Assembly: GCA_938044055.1 (NCBI GenBank)
Contig: CALIQO010000608.1
Span: 1 to 5,829, forward strand
Length of the DNA stretch: 5,829 bases
Direction of reading: 5' to 3'
Source: an uncultured Saprospiraceae bacterium
Lineage (GTDB): Bacteria; Bacteroidota; Bacteroidia; Chitinophagales; Saprospiraceae
Below, one piece after another: positions 1 through 4,761 of the stretch. Below the pieces are notes generated by a model. That model worked only from the letters and a program-made list of their open reading frames with translations. It was not told where the DNA came from and searched no databases. The stretch's first letter is position 1. Each line of letters starts with the position of its first letter. Position numbers and translations under genes: made by a program.

Positions 1-49
1 TCGCAAGTAAGCTTCCTAATATTAATCCGGTCTTAAAGTTGATTTTCAT
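1..49 (-). CDS. partial CDS, N-terminus of an unidentified protein
   Basis: Only the first 16 codons are inside the window; the gene continues past the left edge. The start ATG is at 49-47 and translation begins MKINFKTGLILGSLLA, a basic start followed by a hydrophobic stretch, as in a signal peptide or an N-terminal membrane anchor. An AGGAAA motif (57-52) sits just upstream of the ATG and is the best Shine-Dalgarno-like sequence in the window. The gene follows the small membrane protein gene at 59-172 with a 9-base gap, so the two are probably co-transcribed. No function can be assigned from so short a fragment. Confidence 0.6.
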   Translation of the reverse strand, partial: MKINFKTGLILGSLLA

Positions 50-58
50 TGTTTCCTA

Positions 59-172
59 TTAAAACTGAATAAACCCAGAAATAAAAAGAATGATAACTGC
101 CGTTAGGAGTAATCCTAAGAACCCGGTAACAAAACCTAAAATAAATCTGCCATAGGACTTCTTAGTTGCCAT
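59..172 (-). CDS. small single-span membrane protein (37 aa)
   Basis: A 37-codon frame runs from ATG at 172-170 to TAA at 61-59. The N-terminus is basic and polar (MATKKSYGR). It is followed by an almost uninterrupted hydrophobic, glycine-containing segment (about residues 10-35), ending in Gln-Phe. This is the layout of a small single-pass inner-membrane protein with a cytoplasmic N-terminus by the positive-inside rule. An in-frame upstream ATG at 208 would give 49 residues; I prefer 172 because the Lys-Lys-containing start then directly precedes the membrane span. The ribosome-binding signal is weak for both (only a GAG near the 172 start). The stop is 9 bases before the next minus-strand start at 49, which suggests an operon. 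I do not recognise a family and assign no function. Confidence 0.6.
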   Translation of the reverse strand: MATKKSYGRFILGFVTGFLGLLLTAVIILFISGFIQF

Positions 173-422
173 ATTGATCTCGTATTGTTTATAGATTGTT
201 ATTAACATACATTCTTATAATTCTAAGTAAACTATAAATTTCAAGAAATAAAACTAGATATGATACTCGGTTCAATAACCATGATAACCTGCAATATTCC
301 ATCAAATCAACCAATCACTGTTGTTCAGATAGTAAAAAATGTTCTTCATCATCTAAAAAAGCATTAAATCTATTAAACAGGTATCTTCACAAGATTCTTT
401 TATCATTTTGTTCAATTGTGTA
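173..422. promoter_or_regulatory. divergent intergenic region
   Basis: This AT-rich stretch of 250 bases separates the minus-strand small genes from the plus-strand kinase gene, so it should hold promoters for both directions. I found no exact match to the Bacteroidota -7 element TAnnTTTG in either direction. The only internal order seen is a short cluster near 269-289: GGTT (269-272) facing AACC (277-280), and two copies of ATAACC (275-280 and 284-289) offset by 9 bases. The assignment as regulatory DNA rests on gene orientation, not on recognised motifs. Confidence 0.4.
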
Positions 423-1388
423 ATGAATAGTATCTACAACAACAGGATATTACAGAACATACTGGCTTGGGTCATAGTGTTCATTATATTTATAAGTGCT
501 AAAAATGATAATTATCTACTTATAGGATTTGTTGCATTACTATGTATAGCGGTACCTGTCTACATTAACAATCTTCTTATCCTCCCATACTTCAATGTTC
601 ACCGCAAGCGCTTTTATATATTATTCTCCATTAACGTAATTTTCTTTACGGTGCTTATATCACTAGGTCTATATGCTCTTATAGACATGCCTTTGGACAC
701 TAATATATTTAACATCTTCAGCAGTCTTATACTAACCCTAATAGTCGGAACAGCGATTAAACTAACTAGAGACAATTTTGAAAGAAAACACAAAGATCAA
801 GAGACAGAATTAAAATTACTTAAGGGCCAGCTAAATCCTCATTTTCTTTTCAACACCTTAAATAACCTATATGGATTATCTGTAACTAAATCTGACAAAC
901 TTCCTTCCTTAATGTTAAAGCTATCAGAATTGCTTCGATATAGCATTTATGAAACTAAGGAAACCTTCGTTTCTCTTAAAAAAGAAATAGACTATTTGGA
1001 AAACTATATTGCTCTAGAAGAAATTCGCCTGGAGGATGAAGTGGACATACGCTTTATAAAAACAGGTGATTGGGAAAATAAGGAATTAAGGATAGCACCT
1101 ATGTTACTAATTGTTTTTGTCGAAAATGCTTTTAAACACATGAGCAATTTAGATGAAAAAGACATGAAAGTTATCATAGAAATGAATGTGAAAGAAAGAA
1201 ATCTGAAATTTAATTGTATGAATAGTTATACGCCTATAGAAGATTACAATGATGAAGATGTAACCGATGGAATAGGACTAAACAATGTTATTAAAAGACT
1301 AGATCTAATATATGCTAAACACTACAAATATGAAGTTCAAAAAACCGAAACCAAATACAATGTAAACCTTTCACTTTCATTGATATGA
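423..1388 (+). CDS. LytS/YehU-type sensor histidine kinase
   Basis: Inner-membrane sensor kinase of 321 aa that should autophosphorylate and pass phosphate to the regulator encoded next. Four hydrophobic segments lie at about residues 12-27, 31-53, 64-87 and 95-113, with only short loops between them and no large extracytoplasmic domain. A short linker leads to the His_kinase domain (PF06580 type): LKGQLNPHFLFNTLNNL with phosphoacceptor His140, then an ATPase domain with N-box VENAFKH (Asn235) and G-box DGIGLNNVIKRL (282-293). The short ATPase end is usual for this family. I start at ATG 423; a TTG five codons upstream (408) would also be in frame but has no ribosome-binding support. The stop codon overlaps the next start as ATGA, implying translational coupling. 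The stimulus is unknown; with almost no periplasmic sequence, sensing is probably within the membrane or through a partner. Confidence 0.93.
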   Translation: MNSIYNNRILQNILAWVIVFIIFISAKNDNYLLIGFVALLCIAVPVYINNLLILPYFNVHRKRFYILFSINVIFFTVLISLGLYALIDMPLDTNIFNIFSSLILTLIVGTAIKLTRDNFERKHKDQETELKLLKGQLNPHFLFNTLNNLYGLSVTKSDKLPSLMLKLSELLRYSIYETKETFVSLKKEIDYLENYIALEEIRLEDEVDIRFIKTGDWENKELRIAPMLLIVFVENAFKHMSNLDEKDMKVIIEMNVKERNLKFNCMNSYTPIEDYNDEDVTDGIGLNNVIKRLDLIYAKHYKYEVQKTETKYNVNLSLSLI

Positions 1389-2083
1389 ATTTAAAATGCC
1401 TGATTATAGATGACGAACCTATTGCACGTCAAATTATAGAAAACTATATCAGTGAAGTGCCCTATTTAAGACTTGTAGGCACTTGCAAAAATGCCTTTGA
1501 AGCCATGCAATTTCTTCAATCACATGTTGCGGATGTAATGTTTCTAGATATTAACATGCCTAAATTGTCAGGGTTAAATTTCTTACGAACAATGAAAAAT
1601 TCTTCCAACGTAATCATTACATCTGCTTACCCAGAGTTTGCAATAGAGGGGTTCGAGCTTTCTGTAACAGACTACTTACTAAAGCCCTTTTCATTCGAGC
1701 GGTTTCTACAAGCTGTCATGAAAATTCAAAAACAAAAATCAGTAGTAAAAACTACTACAGCATCTAATCAAGTTGACAATGATTTCATTTTTATTAAGAA
1801 TGATAAAAAATTAATCAAGTTGGACTTCAGTTCAATTGACTATATCGAAGCTTATGGTAATTATATAAAGTTACATGCTGAATCGATGATCCTCGTACCA
1901 CAAGCATTATCCGTATTTCTTGAAAAATTGCCGACTCAGTTTGTCCGAATTCATAAATCCTATATAGTGAATTTCAATAAATTAAAACTCATAGAAGGAA
2001 ATAGGCTGATGCTAAAAAACGATATAGATCTTCCAATAGGAAGATCTTATAAAAAGGGCATTGCAGGAAAAATAAATAATTGA
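1385..2083 (+). CDS. LytTR-family response regulator
   Basis: DNA-binding response regulator of 232 aa, the expected partner of the kinase just upstream. The receiver domain (about 1-118) has the acidic pair Asp9/Asp10, phosphoacceptor Asp55 in FLDINMP, the switch Thr79 and the conserved Lys100 in LLKPF. A linker (about 119-132) leads to a LytTR DNA-binding domain (about 133-231) with the typical segments IDYIEAYGNYIKLH, FVRIHKSYIVN and LPIGRSYKK. Length and domain order match the LytR/AlgR family. The start is fixed by the ATGA overlap with the kinase stop. LytTR regulators usually bind paired direct repeats upstream of their targets; I could not identify such sites here. A perfect 9-bp inverted repeat lies within codons near the 3' end (see the separate entry). 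Targets are unknown; the adjacent exported-protein genes are candidates by position only. Confidence 0.95.
   Translation: MNLKCLIIDDEPIARQIIENYISEVPYLRLVGTCKNAFEAMQFLQSHVADVMFLDINMPKLSGLNFLRTMKNSSNVIITSAYPEFAIEGFELSVTDYLLKPFSFERFLQAVMKIQKQKSVVKTTTASNQVDNDFIFIKNDKKLIKLDFSSIDYIEAYGNYIKLHAESMILVPQALSVFLEKLPTQFVRIHKSYIVNFNKLKLIEGNRLMLKNDIDLPIGRSYKKGIAGKINN
2026..2047. repeat. perfect 9-bp inverted repeat in the 3' end of the regulator gene
   Basis: AGATCTTCC (2026-2034) and GGAAGATCT (2039-2047) are exact reverse complements separated by AATA. In RNA this would make a 9-bp stem with a 4-base loop. It lies in the codons for the LytTR segment DLPIGRSY, 33 bases before the stop codon and 78 bases before the peptidase start. 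It has no following T-run, so it is not a typical intrinsic terminator. It could be an operator, an RNA-processing or stabilising hairpin, or coincidence. Confidence 0.6.
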
Positions 2084-2125
2084 TACACCATATTAATAGG
2101 TAAGAGAACACCTAAAATAAACTAT

Positions 2126-3139
2126 ATGAAAAAATTAATATCTATTGTCCTAGCACTCATATTCATAGGTTCTTGTAAAGCACAAGATCATGAATCACTT
2201 TTCCATCCAATAGTTTTAAAAGCAAAGGAAACTTCTCTTTATACTGACAAAGTTGAATGGAATCTTGTAAACAAGAAGTTCATAAAACTCATTCAAGGAA
2301 AAGAAAGCACGGAAGAATTGAAAGATGGATTACAGTTTCTTATAAATAGCTTAGGAGATAAGCATGGTCACATCAGGTCTGCGAAAGATCATTCAATCTT
2401 TGTTTATTACGATGGTCCTATCCATGAAAAGTGGAAAGATAATAGAGAACCTGATTTCGTAAATTCAGTAATTAATGCACCATCAGAATTTTCATTTATG
2501 CTGTTAGATGGGGGCATAGGATATTTAAAAATTGTAGGAATAGGAGCAGGAAACGTAAAAGAACAAGCAGACTTTATAAGGAATGGATTATCAACTCTAA
2601 AAGAAAAAGGTGTTGATAAATGGATTGTAGATTTAAGATACAATGGCGGTGGAAATATGGAGCCTATGATTTCTGGTTTAGCACCTCTTATCGGAGAAGG
2701 AAGCATCGGTGGATCAGTAAACAACCGAAGAGAGATTTTTAAAACTTATGCTATAGAAAATGGACAATTTAATCATTGGGGAAGGATTGCATGCCCGATG
2801 GATTCAAAACCAGAGATAGATCCTAGTGAAAAAGTAGCTGTTCTGTTAAGCAGATATACGGTTAGCTCTGGAGAAATGGTTGCCATATCCTTCAAAGGAA
2901 GACCCAATACCAAATTCTTAGGAGAAGCAACAGGAGGGTATACAACAGGAAATGGTTATGAGCAAATTACTGATGATCTGTTTTTAATAATTTCTCAAGA
3001 TATTTTCATGGACAGAAATAAGGTTATCTATGATGAACGTGTAGGTGTAGATGTACCAATTGAATTCCAACATCATATAGAATTCGAACAAGACAAGCAA
3101 ATCGCAATGGCTAAAGAGTGGCTGAAAACAAATAATTAG
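2126..3139 (+). CDS. S41-family peptidase lipoprotein, NSR-like
   Basis: Exported serine peptidase of the S41 (C-terminal processing/tricorn/NSR) superfamily, 337 aa. The N-terminus is a lipoprotein signal: MKK, a hydrophobic core and lipobox IGSC with Cys17, so the mature protein should be anchored in the envelope. After an N-terminal helical region, LGDKHGHIR (77-84) supplies a candidate catalytic His80. IVDLRYNGGG (167-176) is the S41 core strand, and YTVSSGEM (244-251) carries the probable nucleophile Ser247. GEATGGYTTGN (266-276) has Tyr272 where CtpA/Tsp proteases have their catalytic Lys. No PDZ domain is visible. This arrangement agrees with the Ser/His dyad of the nisin-resistance protein NSR (TASSAEM motif) rather than the Ser/Lys dyad of CtpA. 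The gene lies 42 bases after the regulator stop and is probably in its operon. The substrate is unknown, and nisin resistance should not be assumed. Confidence 0.87.
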   Translation: MKKLISIVLALIFIGSCKAQDHESLFHPIVLKAKETSLYTDKVEWNLVNKKFIKLIQGKESTEELKDGLQFLINSLGDKHGHIRSAKDHSIFVYYDGPIHEKWKDNREPDFVNSVINAPSEFSFMLLDGGIGYLKIVGIGAGNVKEQADFIRNGLSTLKEKGVDKWIVDLRYNGGGNMEPMISGLAPLIGEGSIGGSVNNRREIFKTYAIENGQFNHWGRIACPMDSKPEIDPSEKVAVLLSRYTVSSGEMVAISFKGRPNTKFLGEATGGYTTGNGYEQITDDLFLIISQDIFMDRNKVIYDERVGVDVPIEFQHHIEFEQDKQIAMAKEWLKTNN

Positions 3140-3174
3140 AGAGTAAAATCTAATTCATGAAGAGTTTATTAAAA

Positions 3175-3184
3175 CTTAGCTAAG
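3175..3184. repeat. 10-bp perfect palindrome
   Basis: CTTAGCTAAG is its own reverse complement and lies in the 66-base gap between the peptidase and FISUMP genes, 21 bases before the FISUMP start. It follows a weak AGTTT/AAACT inverted repeat (3163-3176). It could be a protein-binding site, but a palindrome of this size in AT-rich DNA can arise by chance. No T-run follows, so it is not a typical terminator. Confidence 0.35.
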
Positions 3185-3205
3185 ACTAAATAAGGCAATT
3201 AATTA

Positions 3206-3856
3206 ATGATGAAAACAAAGGTTACAATAATATCGATAATTATTTTATCCATACCGTCATGTGTGTTTGCACAAGCAGATTATAACACAATCAATGATAC
3301 AAGAGATGGAGAGAAATATGAAGTTGTAAGAATTCACCATCAAGTATGGTTTAAAGAGAATTTAAGGTACAACTCCGATGATTCTAAATGCTATGACAAT
3401 AAAAAGAAAAACTGCGATAACGGAAGACTCTACGGAGTAGATAATCTGGATTCTATCTGTCCTAAAGGATGGCGTGTACCTAATCTAGAAGATTGGCGAA
3501 TTCTAAAAAATTGGTTCCAGCAAGACTCTATCTATGCTTTATTAGATACACTTAACTGGAAAGCCCCTATACACCACACCAATCAATCAGGCCTTTCACT
3601 AAAAGGAGATGGCTACCAGTTCAGTCACAAAGAATTTATAGGTAAGCAAAAAGCAACGTCCATCTGGCTCAATCAAATCAATAAATATGATGAATACTAT
3701 CATGCCCATATCTATGGTGGAGAGGGAATCATCTTTGAAAAATCTAACTACCATACAAATGAAGTATTACATGCGCATCCTATAGAAAATTTAGAAGATC
3801 GAAGATTCTCCATTCGCTGTATCTGTGAAAATCCAGAAGAGAATAAATTAAAATAA
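3206..3856 (+). CDS. secreted FISUMP-domain protein
   Basis: Exported protein of 216 aa made of one Fibrobacter succinogenes major paralogous (FISUMP, TIGR02145-type) domain. Family landmarks in order are DTRDGEKYEVVRIHHQVWF and ENLRYN (31-56, for family D-RDG-xY-xV-IG-Q-W-ENL), then CYDN (62-65) and GRLYGVDN (73-80). CPKGWRVPNLEDWRIL (85-100), GLSLKGDGY (129-137), a tryptophan motif TSIWLN (151-156) and the closing RRFSIRCI (199-206) follow. The leader is MMKTK plus a hydrophobic core ending VFAQ; signal peptidase I cleavage before Gln23 fits. Cys19 stands in a poor lipobox (IPSC), so a lipoprotein is less likely. Starts at 3206 and 3209 are adjacent in-frame ATGs; AAGG at 3192-3195 spaces better from 3206. 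The family occurs widely in secreted and surface proteins of Bacteroidota and Fibrobacter, with no established molecular activity. Confidence 0.88.
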   Translation: MMKTKVTIISIIILSIPSCVFAQADYNTINDTRDGEKYEVVRIHHQVWFKENLRYNSDDSKCYDNKKKNCDNGRLYGVDNLDSICPKGWRVPNLEDWRILKNWFQQDSIYALLDTLNWKAPIHHTNQSGLSLKGDGYQFSHKEFIGKQKATSIWLNQINKYDEYYHAHIYGGEGIIFEKSNYHTNEVLHAHPIENLEDRRFSIRCICENPEENKLK

Positions 3857-3864
3857 GTCCAACA

Positions 3865-3880
3865 TATTGTCTTTACAATA
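3865..3880. repeat. 6-bp inverted repeat before a start codon
   Basis: TATTGT (3865-3870) and ACAATA (3875-3880) are exact reverse complements around a CTTT loop, filling much of the 27-base gap between the FISUMP and lipoprotein genes and ending 3 bases before the ATG at 3884. As RNA it would place a small AU-rich hairpin in the ribosome-loading region. It is weak and may be chance. Confidence 0.35.
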
Positions 3881-3883
3881 ACA

Positions 3884-4633
3884 ATGAAAATAAAGTTTAC
3901 AATATCAATCCTCTTTCTATTGCTATTCACGAGCTGCACCAGAGAGATTTCAGTACTTGTGAAAATAATCGGAATAGATCGAGATACAGATAAGCTAGAG
4001 TTAGAATTTTCTTTCAAAGACAAAGAGCTTAATAAGGATGTCGAAGTATCGAACATCCAAATTTTTAAGGATGACACTTTACATTATGAGCTAGAAGTAA
4101 ATACGAATTCAACTACTATATCTAAATGGCACTTCCCCTATGTACCAAAAGGTTTTAGAATTATATTTCCTGAAAATGAAGTCTCCATAAGACACTATAG
4201 TAAAACAGATAAGATGCGGTTTGATTTTACAAGTTATGAAAAGAAAGGAGGAATAGCTGAATGGCGGTATAGGCCATCTTTTCTACTAAAAATAAACAGA
4301 TCGCTATTCGATGAAAACGGGAACAAAACAATAAATATAGAAGCCTTTTATGAAACATGGATAGGAAAAGACATAATCAAAATCTACTCTAATACTAATC
4401 TAAATATCGAAGATCAATCTATCCGACTTACAAATTCAAATTATGAAGAACTAGAATTTAAATTAAGAAAGAAAAAAACCAATGATAAAATCATAATCCT
4501 AACCATGGAAAAAGATCTTAAAAGAGGTCAAGTCATAAACTTGAATTTTAAAACCATTCAAGGAAATATCTTTTCAGATCAAATAATTGCTACAGGAAAA
4601 TCTTCCATAGGACTTATAGGAAAATATAAGTAA
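3884..4633 (+). CDS. hypothetical lipoprotein
   Basis: Exported protein of 249 aa that I do not recognise. MKIK followed by a hydrophobic core and FTSC (Cys18) is a short lipoprotein signal, so the mature protein is probably anchored in the cell envelope facing the periplasm or the surface. The rest is rich in charged residues and alternating hydrophobic patterns (for example KLELEFSFKD at 37-46, KTINIEAFYETW at 148-159, KIIILTMEKD at 202-211), suggesting mainly beta structure. It has no further cysteines or membrane spans and no visible catalytic signature. The only preceding gap is 27 bases, so it is probably co-transcribed with the FISUMP gene and perhaps the whole kinase-to-lipoprotein set. 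The start is the ATG giving a full signal sequence; no strong ribosome-binding site is visible. Confidence 0.8.
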   Translation: MKIKFTISILFLLLFTSCTREISVLVKIIGIDRDTDKLELEFSFKDKELNKDVEVSNIQIFKDDTLHYELEVNTNSTTISKWHFPYVPKGFRIIFPENEVSIRHYSKTDKMRFDFTSYEKKGGIAEWRYRPSFLLKINRSLFDENGNKTINIEAFYETWIGKDIIKIYSNTNLNIEDQSIRLTNSNYEELEFKLRKKKTNDKIIILTMEKDLKRGQVINLNFKTIQGNIFSDQIIATGKSSIGLIGKYK

Positions 4634-4686
4634 CAAAATATACAAACTGATAAGAAATAAACCATAAAGGGTAATGGCATTGCCGT

Positions 4687-4705
4687 GGCTAATACTACTG
4701 TAGCC
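4687..4705 (+). terminator. weak hairpin, possible end of the upstream transcript
   Basis: GGCTA (4687-4691) and TAGCC (4701-4705) are exact reverse complements around a 9-base loop, in the 128-base gap between the lipoprotein gene and the T9SS cargo gene. The patch is richer in G+C than its surroundings. The stem is only 5 bp and no T-run follows, so intrinsic termination is doubtful. It is listed because it is the only hairpin in the gap where a transcript end would be expected. Confidence 0.2.
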
Positions 4706-4761
4706 TCATTAATCTAAAACAATTATATACCTCTACTAAATAATCAATTAAATACTCTATA

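Noticed and set aside
2026..2047. Reading the 9-bp inverted repeat as an intrinsic terminator
   Set aside because: It lies inside coding sequence before the stop codon and is followed by TATAAAAAGGG rather than a T-run.
132..2122. Shared 12-mer ACCTAAAATAAA near 135-146 and 2110-2121
   Set aside because: It is AT-rich and in unrelated contexts (one inside the minus-strand small gene, one in an intergenic gap), so it is probably coincidental.
2142..2195. Surface-export signal after the peptidase lipobox
   Set aside because: The residues after Cys17 (KAQDHE) do not clearly match the Lys/Asp-rich surface lipoprotein signal described in Capnocytophaga and Flavobacterium, so surface exposure is not claimed.
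2407..2724. 105-codon frame antisense to the peptidase gene
   Set aside because: It lies wholly inside the S41 peptidase gene, whose frame carries family motifs; the antisense product is proline- and serine-rich with no recognisable domain.
3748..4077. 109-codon antisense frame across the FISUMP-lipoprotein junction
   Set aside because: It overlaps two well-supported plus-strand genes and is low in complexity (Ser-rich), as expected for a shadow frame.
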